From positions 186,001 to 250,000 of the forward strand of contig JARVLF010000002.1 in the NCBI GenBank assembly GCA_030849465.1: a DNA stretch of 64,000 nucleotides. The letters are read 5' to 3'. This DNA comes from Moesziomyces globuligerus (taxonomy: Eukaryota > Basidiomycota > Ustilaginomycetes > Ustilaginales > Ustilaginaceae). A program made the position numbers and the translations under genes. Every line of letters starts with the position of its first letter. The stretch's first letter is position 1. The notes under the pieces are model-generated. The model saw only the letters and a list, made by a program, of their open reading frames with translations. It was not told the origin of the DNA and did no database searches. Shown in pieces: positions 20,395 through 30,399 of this stretch.

Positions 20395-23355
20395 ATGGCA
20401 GCGAGTCGCACCATGCCAACCCTCAGGGTGCGAGCCTTGGCCGCTACACATTCCTCGCGGCTCTTGACTCCGACTTGCTCGTCCAGACACTTCGTCTCCT
20501 CGTCCGTACGTCTCCAGTCGAACTTCAAGTTCGACGAGGAAAACGCGCCACCTCCTCTCAGGAGCAAGGGATCCGGCATCCCCTCCTCTTCGGCCTCTGC
20601 ACGCTCCGTCTCAAATTCCGACAGCGATCCTCGCAGAACGAGGACTGTTTTCGTCCGCCCCAAAGACGGGAATCACCTCGTCTCCGTCGTCCACACCCTC
20701 TCTTTGCTCTCCCAGCTCGCTTCCAAGTTTGGGCCAATCCAGTCTTTTCACTTTCCCCGCGATCCTGGATCCCAGCAGCTTTTTGGATATGGCAGCGTCA
20801 CCTTCTGCCACAGGGAAAGCTTCCGCAAGGCGCTCGCCAACGACGGCATCCATTCAGTCATCCTTCCGCCCCTCCTTCCCTCCAGAGCGCCTCGCACCTA
20901 TCTTTCCGACAAGGAACATGAGCTTCTCGTAGGCAAGGCGCCTCTCACCAGCTGCGACGCTCCCTCTGAGCTCGCGCCTGCGTCCCAAACACATCTCTCC
21001 TCCCGTTCGCTGCAGAACCCAGCCGCCTTGCGACCAGGCTGGACCGACGTTGCCCCTTTAATTGGCATGGAAGCAGCTTCGTCGCCGCGCTACTTTGTCG
21101 ACGAATCCGACGCAACAGAGGAGACACCAGAAGACGCTATCATCGCCCACAATGCCCGCTTCTATCTCTCCACCTCCTCCGTGCCCGTCGAGATCAAAGT
21201 CGAGCAAAGAGTTTCGGCCATCGACAGCCGAGCCGATATACGGGCTGATCGACGACAGGCGTATCTAGGAAGACCTGTTCGCGACGCTCTACATCAATTC
21301 GGCGGCTTTAAAAACACCTTCCAGGACACATTCAAAAGAAACGATTCGGACGGAATCAGCGATCCTCAGCTCACTACTGACCGCAGGCCTGACCGCAGGC
21401 CTGACCGCAGGTCCGATTCGGCACATTTGCATCGCTCCGATCGCCGCGTGAGAGACCACCATGGCCCCTTGGGCCAGCCGTCCTCAAAATTCTCCTCCAG
21501 TTCCTTCTCCACCTCCGCCATCTCAAACAATGGCGAAGTCGCAAAGGCCAAGCGCAAGGCGGAATGGCAGCGCAACCGCCACTCGAACTTTGTCGACCAG
21601 CTCTTTCTCCGCATCACCGGAGGAAAAGGCGGCGACGGCTGCGTTTCTTTCCACCGCGAAAAGTTTGTCGAGTTCGGTCCGCCATCTGGCGGCAACGGTG
21701 GCTCTGGCGGCTCCATCTACATCCGAGCTGTGGATGGACCCACCACACTGGCGCGCGTCTCTCGTCGCTTTCGCGGAGCAGATGGTCCGCATGGGCAGGG
21801 CAGCTTCTTGCACGGCAAGAAGGTCGAGGACAAGATCATCGAGGTGCCTGTCGGCACCGTCGTCACCGCCACTCGCCGCCTCCGCATCCCTGAGGAAGAG
21901 GAGGCCGAGACTTACCACCAGGACTTGCTCAGGCGCGCCGCTAAGGCCAAATGGGATCCCACCGGCCTGGTTGCCAAGGAAGACGCAGTGCTCGCTGCCG
22001 AAGAGGAGGAACGCAAGCGTCTTGCTAGAATACAGCCACCGGTAGAATTTGACGAGGAGCCGGAACACTCTGGCTCGGATGAAGTCGGAAGGGCACCCAC
22101 CGCGAAGAAGCCCGTCGAGGCCGAAGAGCAGATCGACGGAGAGGGTTTGCTTGATCCAGAGGCTGCACGCCAGCTACAGGCGCTGCGAGACCGCGTCTGG
22201 CGCCACTATCCGCGAGCGGAGGAGACCAACTATCGACGCAACGAGTTCCGAGCCGCAGAGATGCGCCTCGCACTCGATCGACGCCGTCGCCGCCGATACC
22301 AGGCGCAATCCCAGGCTGCCCTGGCGGCTGCATCTCACACTGTGGCATCCTCTTCCCTTGCGGGCGATCAGCCCTCCGCTGCCTCGGTCACCCCTTATGA
22401 GGACGAGCAGCCGCTCGAGCAGCCGTGGCGGATTGACCTCGACGAACCGACGCCCGCCGACTCGCCCGGAGTCCTCCTCGCCGCAGGAGGCCGAGGTGGA
22501 CTGGGCAACCCTACCTTTCTCTCCTCGGCGAATCGTTCGCCAAAATTCGCAACCAGGGGAGAATGGGGAGAGGCGCTCGAGGTGATGCTCGAGCTAAAGA
22601 GGCCGTCCGACATCGGATTGGTCGGCCTGCCCAATGCGGGCAAGTCGACCATTCTCCGATCCATCTCGGCGTCCAAGGCTCAGGTCGGCCACTGGCGCTT
22701 CACCACGCTCTCTCCCAACCTGGGCGTGGTGCGTCTGGGACAGGACGGCAATGTCATTGGCGTCGACGCTTCCGAGGTGCAGGAGGGCTACGGACACGAC
22801 CGTGCTTTCGATGACTCGTCTGAGGCGGACACTGCATCGGATGTCGAGGAGTTTCGTCTGGTGCTCTCGGACATCCCGGGTCTGATCGATGGTGCCGCCG
22901 ACAACCGCGGGCTAGGCCATACTTTCCTGCGTCATATTGAGCGCTGCTCGATCCTCGCCTACGTGCTTGACCTTACCGAGCCCGAACCGGCCAAGGACCT
23001 CAAGGTGCTCCACAACGAGCTTGCTTCGTACCGCTCCGACCTCCCCGCCAAGGCACGCCTGGTGATCGTCAACAAGGCCGACCAGTTCACCGCGCCCGAA
23101 GAGATCGAAGCGGCCAAGACCAAGATCGAGCTCATCCGCCGCCAGACCGTCGAGATCTGGGAGGACCAGCAGGCGTTGAAGACGGGCTCGGCTGAGCCTG
23201 GCGCCGACCGCGCTCCCATGAAGGTGCTCACACTCTCGGCCAAGAAGAAGCAAGGCACCCAGGGTTTGGCCAAGACGCTGGTAGAGCTGCTCTTGGATGC
23301 TCGAAAGGAAGCGCAGCAGGCGGCCGAGCCTGCCGAGCGATGGTCGACTCCGTGA
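20395..23355 (+). CDS. MTG2: Mitochondrial Obg-family GTPase (MTG2) with RRM-like N-terminal extension
   Basis: This 986-residue intronless frame is longer than the usual 500-600 residues. MTG2 is a GTPase of large mitochondrial ribosome assembly. The start at 20395 gives an Arg/Ser-rich, acid-poor leader suited to mitochondrial import; an in-frame GTG lies 12 bases upstream. Residues about 82-150 look like an RRM, with RNP2-like VFVRPK and RNP1-like GYGSVTF. The Obg fold begins near residue 399 (LRITGGKGGDGCVSFHREKF) and has a charged insertion in its middle. The G domain follows: GLPNAGKST (about 743), DIPGLIDGAADNRGLGH, NKAD, and SAKKKQG. A 12-bp unit is repeated three times near 21379-21414, coding for DRRP units. 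The GTPase call is certain; the RRM is inference. Confidence 0.92.
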   Translation: MAASRTMPTLRVRALAATHSSRLLTPTCSSRHFVSSSVRLQSNFKFDEENAPPPLRSKGSGIPSSSASARSVSNSDSDPRRTRTVFVRPKDGNHLVSVVHTLSLLSQLASKFGPIQSFHFPRDPGSQQLFGYGSVTFCHRESFRKALANDGIHSVILPPLLPSRAPRTYLSDKEHELLVGKAPLTSCDAPSELAPASQTHLSSRSLQNPAALRPGWTDVAPLIGMEAASSPRYFVDESDATEETPEDAIIAHNARFYLSTSSVPVEIKVEQRVSAIDSRADIRADRRQAYLGRPVRDALHQFGGFKNTFQDTFKRNDSDGISDPQLTTDRRPDRRPDRRSDSAHLHRSDRRVRDHHGPLGQPSSKFSSSSFSTSAISNNGEVAKAKRKAEWQRNRHSNFVDQLFLRITGGKGGDGCVSFHREKFVEFGPPSGGNGGSGGSIYIRAVDGPTTLARVSRRFRGADGPHGQGSFLHGKKVEDKIIEVPVGTVVTATRRLRIPEEEEAETYHQDLLRRAAKAKWDPTGLVAKEDAVLAAEEEERKRLARIQPPVEFDEEPEHSGSDEVGRAPTAKKPVEAEEQIDGEGLLDPEAARQLQALRDRVWRHYPRAEETNYRRNEFRAAEMRLALDRRRRRRYQAQSQAALAAASHTVASSSLAGDQPSAASVTPYEDEQPLEQPWRIDLDEPTPADSPGVLLAAGGRGGLGNPTFLSSANRSPKFATRGEWGEALEVMLELKRPSDIGLVGLPNAGKSTILRSISASKAQVGHWRFTTLSPNLGVVRLGQDGNVIGVDASEVQEGYGHDRAFDDSSEADTASDVEEFRLVLSDIPGLIDGAADNRGLGHTFLRHIERCSILAYVLDLTEPEPAKDLKVLHNELASYRSDLPAKARLVIVNKADQFTAPEEIEAAKTKIELIRRQTVEIWEDQQALKTGSAEPGADRAPMKVLTLSAKKKQGTQGLAKTLVELLLDARKEAQQAAEPAERWSTP

Positions 23356-23558
23356 TGCGATCCACTCAATTTCAGCCAGCACGTCATATACTACAACAGT
23401 AGATTCCAGAGTTGGGAATGCGAGATCTCGTAGGGACAGTGGTGGAATGGAGGGATCAGTAGGGGCCAAGGGGCGGGCGCTCGACCTTCTTATGTGAGGG
23501 AGCTGGCTCCGCGGCCGCGCTTGGGCGGTGACACACGGTTTCGGTGCGAGGAAGCGGC

Positions 23559-25058
23559 TTAGCACTTGATGCCGTTGGGCCTCTTTGTGGGGTCCCTGGG
23601 GATCCAGCCGTACTGGAGGCCCTTTTGGTAGCTCCACTCCTCGGCGGCCTTGGCCTCGGTCTTCCAGGTCCACATGAGCCAGCCGATGCCGGCTTCGTAC
23701 GAGTCGACCTGGGCCTCCCACATGGTGCCGAGGAGCCGCTTGTAGTTGTCGCTGAAGGTGGCCGCGTCGCCACTCCTGCCTGCGCAAGAGTTGATCTTGC
23801 CCTTGCTGCCGGTGAAGGAGCCGTCGTACCTGGAACCGCGGCCGCGTCCGTTGAGACCCTGTGCGCAGTCGGTGAAGGCGGGCGTCCACTCGCCGAGCAT
23901 CTGGTAGTGGATCTTGTTGGCGGCGGCGATCTTGGACTTGAGCGAGCAGTAGTATCCGGTGCGGTCCTTGCTCGAGAGGCGGAGCGAGTTGTCGTCAAAG
24001 ATGGTGTAGATGTGCGAGTCGATCGAGACGGCCTCGTACTTGGGCGGGAGGAGCTTGTCGTTCCAGTAGGTGGACCAGGCAGGCGACATGAACTCGTCGC
24101 CCAGGACGACGAGGAGCGGCGATTCGGCAGCGTTGCGGCCGTTGGGGTAGCGGACGACCTCGTAGCCGCGCTTGTAGAAGTCGAGCACGATGTTCTGGTC
24201 GGTGACGGGCTCGTTGAGCAGCTCGATGGCGCTCACCGAGTTGGCGTACTTGGCCAGCGAGAATTCGCGCGACATGGTCTGGAGGACGTTGAGCGTGCGC
24301 TGCACGTTGGTGCCGTTGCCAGCCCAGGCATTGACACCCCTCCTGCCTCCGTGGTCGAAGCCGTTCTGGTTACCCGGTGCAGCGTGCAAGTCGACGAGCA
24401 CCTTGATGTTGTACTTGGCAGCCCAGAGTGCGGCCTGCTTGAGGAGGTCCCACTGGTTGAGCTTGAGGAAAGGCTCTCCCGAGCTGACCTCGAAGGCCCA
24501 GTATCCGATGGGGATGCGGACGTGGTTGAGACCGGCGGCGGCGATCTGCCTGAAGTCGTCTTCGCTCACAAACGTGCTGAGGTGCTTCTGGAGGATCCTG
24601 ACCGCATTGTCGCGCGACTGGAGCGAGCCAAAGGTCCACTCGTCGATGATGTTGGGGTTGCCTGTTTGACCGTAGATGCTGGGGGTGATGAAGTTCTCGA
24701 CGACGAGCCAACCGCCGAGCGAGACACCGCGCATCTTGCGGTTGTTGTTCTGGTAGGGCCATCGGAGGGCGGGGAGAGCGCGCTTCTGGGTGGTGTCAGC
24801 GTTGTTGTTGATGGTGCGGCGGTGGCGCTTCATGGAAGGCAGGTTGGAGAGCGGCGTGGAAGAGAGGACGTCGGTGACCTTGTCCATGATCTGGGTGGTG
24901 ATGAGCTTGGGCACGACATCCGAGGCACCGCGGGAGTTGGCGGTGGTGACGGGGATCTTGACCTTCTGGTCGTTGGCGTTGCCGCTTTCGTTGGTGATGG
25001 CACCCGCCATGGCGGAGCCCGCCAGCAGCGCGCCAGCAAAGAGAGAACCGAACTTCAT
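23559..25058 (-). CDS. Secreted GH5 exo-1,3-beta-glucanase
   Basis: This 499-residue protein hydrolyses 1,3-beta-glucan from the non-reducing end, in wall remodelling. I chose the ATG at 25058 because it opens a signal peptide (MKFGSLFAGALLAGSAMAGA); the frame extends 32 codons further upstream without sense. A pro-region follows, with basic sites MKRHRR (76-81) and QKR (91-93), the latter immediately before the catalytic domain. Exo-glucanase signatures are present: MRGVSLGGWLVVENFITPS, DLHAAPGNQNGFDHGGR, the acid/base in ELLNEP (about residue 283), and the nucleophile in LGEWTPAFTDC (about 387). The C-terminal LMWTWKTE is also typical. No membrane anchor or GPI signal is seen. It converges with MTG2 (203 bp). 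Confidence 0.95.
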   Translation of the reverse strand: MKFGSLFAGALLAGSAMAGAITNESGNANDQKVKIPVTTANSRGASDVVPKLITTQIMDKVTDVLSSTPLSNLPSMKRHRRTINNNADTTQKRALPALRWPYQNNNRKMRGVSLGGWLVVENFITPSIYGQTGNPNIIDEWTFGSLQSRDNAVRILQKHLSTFVSEDDFRQIAAAGLNHVRIPIGYWAFEVSSGEPFLKLNQWDLLKQAALWAAKYNIKVLVDLHAAPGNQNGFDHGGRRGVNAWAGNGTNVQRTLNVLQTMSREFSLAKYANSVSAIELLNEPVTDQNIVLDFYKRGYEVVRYPNGRNAAESPLLVVLGDEFMSPAWSTYWNDKLLPPKYEAVSIDSHIYTIFDDNSLRLSSKDRTGYYCSLKSKIAAANKIHYQMLGEWTPAFTDCAQGLNGRGRGSRYDGSFTGSKGKINSCAGRSGDAATFSDNYKRLLGTMWEAQVDSYEAGIGWLMWTWKTEAKAAEEWSYQKGLQYGWIPRDPTKRPNGIKC

Positions 25059-26899
25059 CTGTAGAGTGCTGCACGCGAGTCGTTGCAAAAAGAATGTGTT
25101 GGAGCTACTGCTATCGCGAAAAGGGAATGCGGTGACCGGAACGAAACACGACAAAGGGAGGGAGAAACGAGCAAGGGGAGAGGATGGGGGAGGAAAGGGA
25201 GAGGGTGTGGCAAAGCAGAAGGAGGGCGTATATATTGATCAATCAAGACGGGACATCTTTGATGGCGGGGGAGGACGGGGCGAGGACAAATGGCATGGCT
25301 CAACCAACGATGCTAGTGTTTCGCCGAGCCGGCGTGGAGGCGGACCTTGCATGGATGTGCATAGGAGCGCTTGAGTCTCTGCACTGCGGGTAAGGGGGGG
25401 ATGCGCACGAGGGCGGCAGGGAAGGACCAGCATTCCTGGCGAATGTGGCGTGTATGCGCGCCAGCTGTCGCGTCTCTCTACTGGTTGGCATGAATTACTG
25501 GCGCTGTCAAGCTACAGTCGGTGCAGTAGTGTTGGTGTCACTTTCAGGGGGCAGAGGAGGACGCGAACCGAGCGGCAGTTCGACGGCCAGCGGGCCGAGC
25601 GGGAAGGATCGACAGGTTGATCTTGTTTGCAGATCCGTGCAGCTCCTGGGGGGATCCGGGGCAAACGCGGTGGCAGAAGGCCGAGAGGAGCAAGTTGAGC
25701 AAGCAAAGGGACACATGTTTGTGCGTACGCTACCTGCGCCACACAACAAGGAACAAAAGGCACGATTCAACTCCGCCGCGGCCTCGCAGCACGAATTTGC
25801 ACTCTGGCTCAGAGGCTCGCTCGAATTGCAGCTGACATGGTGCAGCGGCAAGGCGGTGATGTTGGACTAGGAGTGTGAGGAAGCGAGAGAGTTGGATCGG
25901 CACCGTCAGCGCCACCGTCTCGAGGCGAGCGAGGCGCGGGAAGGCTCGCGTCGAGGAACGCAGCGCAAGGAATGGAGCAGGTCATCGGAATGATAGAGCG
26001 CCGTGGCGTGCCGAGTGATTCCATCTTGGAGACCAGCGTCCTGTTCAGCCACAAGCATTGCCATCCATACATTGCAGTCCGTCTGTGCGATTTCGAATCC
26101 GCATAAGCAAGGCCAAGCAAGGCGACAGCGAGGTGTGACCCGACCATTCGTGATTGAGGAGCATGGCCGAGGAACGCGCCGGGCAAACCAACACATCAAC
26201 ACTCTCATCGACCGCTGCATCCCTGGCTCCGCCTGAATTTGTCGCCGACGACATGCCGCGAAGCCTGCGCGTTCCAACCTCCCTGCTTTTTTTTGGCTTT
26301 TTTTTGGGCTTTTGCAGATCCATCTCTCGTGCGAGAACTGGGCCCGATCCTGCCAGATGCATCCTCCTCACTCTGCGCGACGCGACTCAGCGGGGGGCCG
26401 TCACCTGCTCGGGGCGCTCGAAGCCCTCTCGGCACGCGACAGTCGCGAGGCCTCGACGCCTCGACGCTCTCTCTGCGGTGCTGGGCAAGGCCTCGCTGTC
26501 GGCGGCTGCAGCTCTCGGAATTCGCCAGGGCTCGCCGAGGTCGGCTTCCGAGTCGAGCCTCGACGCGCATCCCAACCCACACTCATACTACCCGTCACCG
26601 CTTCTTCTGGCTGCCAAAGTCTTTCTTTGACATCGTTGCTCTCGCCATCGCCGCTGCCCGTCATCGTTCCTTTTCGCGGCCCTTCGACACAGCATACATC
26701 TCGCTCCCTATCCACCCCACAGCCGCACCCTGGATCCTCGTCGCTTTGCCACGCGCCGCATTCCCGTCCACAGACAACGACACTCTCTTTTGCGGAATAA
26801 AGACAGCTGCTTTGACCGGATTTGCATTGCATTGCCACGTCGCTCGACTTGCATCGGCTTCCAAACACCTACCACGCTGCACTACAACAACCCATACAC
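25059..26899. other. Divergent intergenic region, GH5 glucanase and RCC2-like gene
   Basis: This 1.84 kb region carries the promoters of the two flanking genes. It shows a TATA box on the minus side, a T-rich patch near 26288-26308 and CT-rich sequence before the RCC2-like start. Long frames here (for example 26239-27732 plus) cross into the next gene in the wrong frame and are not coding. Confidence 0.6.
25229..25235 (-). promoter_or_regulatory. TATA box of the GH5 glucanase gene
   Basis: The minus strand reads ATATATA about 170 bp upstream of the start codon. Confidence 0.5.
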
Positions 26900-28627
26900 A
26901 TGTCCAAATCCGACCTGCCAACGTGGGGGAGGGTGCTCGTCGCCGGCGGTATCGACTGGCCAACCCTCGGCCGCAAAGCCACCAAGAATGGACCTCCACT
27001 CAGTGTCAACCCGGACCAGTAAGCTTGCGCCTCTCGTTCTTCACCCTGCTTGCACCGGCTTCAGCCACAACTGACCCGACGCTCTCTCCTTTGCAAACAT
27101 CGCAGCCCGGACTTGCAATCACCGCACATCCTGCGCTCCGTCTCCAATGTGCGCATGAAGCGCGTCTTCTCCTCCCACTCTTCCTGCCACGCCGTCCTTC
27201 TGTCCGTCGACGGCGACGTATACATCATTGGCCGCAACGAACACGGCCAGTGCGGCCTGCCCATCCGACCCATCCCAGCATCCCCCAAGCCGTCCGGTGT
27301 CGCCGTCTGGGACGCCTACATGCTCGACCCATCCACCGACTTTTCTCCCGCGCTCCCTTCCGGTCCCAAGGGCCACGTCGTCGCAGCCGCGTGCGGCAGG
27401 TCACACACGCTCCTCATCACCGCCGGTGGCTCCGTCTACTCGGCCGGCCTCAACACCTCGGGTCAGTGCGGCCACCCAGAGTCGCAGACCGTGCCCCTCT
27501 TCACCCGCATCGAGACGGGCGCCTTCGTCAAGGAGCGCGATCCCGTCGTAGCCGCCTCGTGCGGCCTCACCTTCTCCATGCTCCTCACCCAGTCCGGCAA
27601 GCTCTACACCATGGGCTCGTCCGAAAAGGGCCAGCTCGGCAACGGCCGAACCGGCGAGCACTTTACCTCGAACAACCGTCTTGCATTCAACACCTTCTCA
27701 GAGCCCTTCTTGGTCAAGCAGCTCTCGGATAAGCACATCACCCAGGTCGCGTGCGGACAGCAGCACACCATCGCGCTCGACGACCAGGGCTTCGTCTACG
27801 TCTGGGGCTTTGGCGGCTACGGTCGTCTCGGGCTCGGCTCGCAACAGGACCAGCTGACGCCCACGCTCGTGCCGCAGTTCGCGCGCGAGAACGTCGTGAT
27901 GCGCGCAAGGTCGATCTTTGCCGGCCCCACCAACTCGGCGGTGGTGGACGGCCAGAGCATGTTCTGGATCGCAGGCAAGTGGAAGACCTCGGGCGACGGT
28001 TCGGCAGGCCAGGGCTTCATGACGTTCAAGTACCTCCCGGACATGATGGGCGTCAAGGTGACCAACGCGGGTCTCGGCGGCGTGACGCTGCTGTGTACGG
28101 CGATCGAGGAGGCTTCGCTCGCCGGCGAGCACGGCGCGACGATGAACATCTGCTGGGGCCAGAACGCCAACTGCGGCGAGCTCGGGCTGGGCGAAGGCAA
28201 GCCACGGTCGGCGACCAAGCCGCTGCGATGCGAGCCGCTGGACGGCATCGCCATCCTCGACATTGCGGGCGGCCAGAACACGACGTTCTACCTCGCGCGC
28301 AACATGGGCGAGCGCTACGGCGAGCTGCCGCGCTGGCCCGAGGTGGTGCCGAGCCAGGAGGTGTGCATGGTCTGCGGCCGCGAGGAGGGCGAGGGCGGCG
28401 AGGAGAATGCGCTCCTCGAATGCGAAAAGTGCGAAAACCCCTGGCACCTCCACTGCCTCACACCCAAGCTGACCGAGATCCCAGAGGGCGAGTGGCACTG
28501 CCCCAACTGCCAGCCGCCCACCGCGGCGAGCAAGTCGAATTCCAACGGCAAGCGCGCCAATCCCGACTCGGACGACGACGACGACCAAGATGCGTCCCCC
28601 ACCAACGCTAAGAAGCGCAGGTCGTGA
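26900..28627 (+). CDS. RCC2 (TD-60)-like beta-propeller protein with C-terminal PHD finger (two exons)
   Basis: Exons 26900-27018 and 27106-28627 give about 546 residues. The 87-bp intron has a GTAAGC donor and a CGCAG acceptor. The protein is a seven-bladed RCC1-type propeller that matches RCC2 more than RCC1. The start (VLVAGGIDWPTLGRK) recalls the RCC2 opening strand, and later blades read VYIIGRNEHGQCGLP, VYVWGFGGYGRLGLG and WGQNANCGELGLGEGK. A complete C4HC3 PHD finger follows at about 459-507 (CMVCGREEG ... LECEKCENPWHLHCL ... WHCPNC). The tail has an acidic run and AKKRRS, a likely nuclear signal. RCC2 in animals works in mitosis and small GTPase signalling. A PHD finger suggests histone-tail reading, so a chromatin role is inferred. 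Confidence 0.88.
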
Positions 28628-30399
28628 GCAGGCTCGGTCTGCTTCGGCCGCAAGCAACGTCACAAGATATGGAATCCAATATGAAGCCAGTGGCCCACTC
28701 CCCCGTCTATTCACCAGCATGTATCACTATACGGCCTCCCCAAGCACGCGTAAGCATTCGCACTCCACGATGAAAAAAATGTACTTTTTGTCCTGTCCAA
28801 TGTCCAACAGCGTCCCGATACGTCGAGCGCCCGATTGTTCCGATCCGGGAGCCCCGGCGGAACGGAATGGAGCTGCTGCTTAGACGAATTCTGCGGAGGC
28901 CGAGCCGATGCTAACCTTGAAGCGAAGATCAGAAAGCACCGGCAGAGTTGCGCTGGCCACAAAGGGATGCCTGCCGACAGCAGATCTGCAGGGCCAGGCG
29001 TGTTTTTCCATTCCTCCTTTTACGGGTTGATTATTTTTATTTTTGTCCATTCTAATCACGCTTTGGAACTCAGCAGCAGCGAGGAGCGCGTGGCCAAAGC
29101 CACGCACCGCTCGCTCACCTTCCACTTCCGGAGCCTCCAGACAAGACAGAGTCAGCGCCGTTCCAGCCAAGCCTACTCCTCTTGTCATCTTAGCTCATGC
29201 CGTGTAGGGTCATCCTTTGCTTCGCCGGTCAACATTGATCCAAGGCGTAAGATTTGGAAGTCGTGCGAGTGGCGGTCTCAGGCTGGACTGAGACAGGAAT
29301 TGAGCCGGATCGCAGCGGAAGACGAGGCCCGAGGCGAGGCGCTGTCGATCCCCGCTTTGATTTTTGACGTGAGCTCCCATGTGGCTCGCTTGCAGCAGAG
29401 GTGCAGATGGGCCAGGCCTCCCTTGGTAACCACAGCCGCCGCTAGCAAACGCCTCGCCGCATTCTGACGTCGGAGCGCCTCGTCGTCAAGTCAGGGTCCG
29501 ACCGTTCCGATCCACACCTTGCATCCACGCGCTTGAGCGCCAGTCCTCGGAGCAAGACCAAGCGGAACAAGCTAAGCGATAGAATCCTGTCATCCTCGAC
29601 TGGTCCAGGGCGGTGTCCCGTTCCTGGTCCAAAGTCTCCGGGCACACATTCGAGTATTCCGGTCGCTGCCATCACCCGCAGTCTCCGACTTTGCACTCCG
29701 CCATCCCCTCCACCCTCCCTCCTACCCCTTCCGGTCATACTTTCCCAGACTTCACTCAAACACGCCCTCACCTCCGGCCCTCTGCACGCCCATCCCATTG
29801 TGCTCGCTGCTGGGCGGCAATTCCGAGAGACATTTCGCCTCATCCTGCAACCTTCATTCACCGCCGTCGCACGTCCGCATGCTTCCGTTTCCTTTGTTGC
29901 CTCCCCGTGTCGACGCCGTCCAGGCGATTTCTTGCCACTCTCTTCAGACTCAGACCCTCGTGTGCGATCCGCATGAAAACATCAGCCCCCCTCTGCCAAG
30001 ATGCATGCAAGCCACCAGGGTCCCGCGTTCAAGTGGAAGCGCATTGGGATGGCTTGCTTCTCCGCCAAACAATCCGCTCGCATGCTCCTTTGTGGTAACC
30101 CTTCCTCCGACAGCAGCTGGCGCTGCAGCCCCGTCGGAATGGCCATCGTTTGAGACAGCGTCATCTTGCTGCCCTCCTAGGCAGGGATTCCAGGTCTTCC
30201 TTATAAGCTGGCGCCTTCTCGCTCCACCTGGCCCATGTGTCTCCCCTCATATCTCTAACTTTCTCGCATTCCGTATCTCGTTCCACCATCGGCTCCTTGA
30301 GACCAAGACTGGTGGTTCATCGAGGCGTAGACTAGGCACACTTCAACACAGCACTTATCCAGTCACCACGGGTTGCCAACAGCCACCTCGGTCGAGATC
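28628..30399. other. Intergenic region upstream of the GT2 glycosyltransferase gene
   Basis: This 1.77 kb tandem spacer has an AT-rich patch at about 29028-29045 and long pyrimidine-rich stretches (29690-29790) nearer the GT2 gene. No convincing gene, RNA or repeat was seen. Confidence 0.6.

Noticed and set aside
23544..25064. 506-codon plus-strand frame opposite the GH5 glucanase
   Set aside because: It mirrors a certain secreted glucanase; the composition is Val/Gly/Glu/Asp-rich without domains.
26239..27732. 497-codon plus-strand frame spanning the RCC2-like promoter and gene
   Set aside because: It runs in the wrong frame through the RCC2-like exons; the properly spliced frame explains the locus.
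30373..30399. Upstream start of the GT2 gene
   Set aside because: The codon at 30373 is TTG; the first ATG in frame is at 30400.
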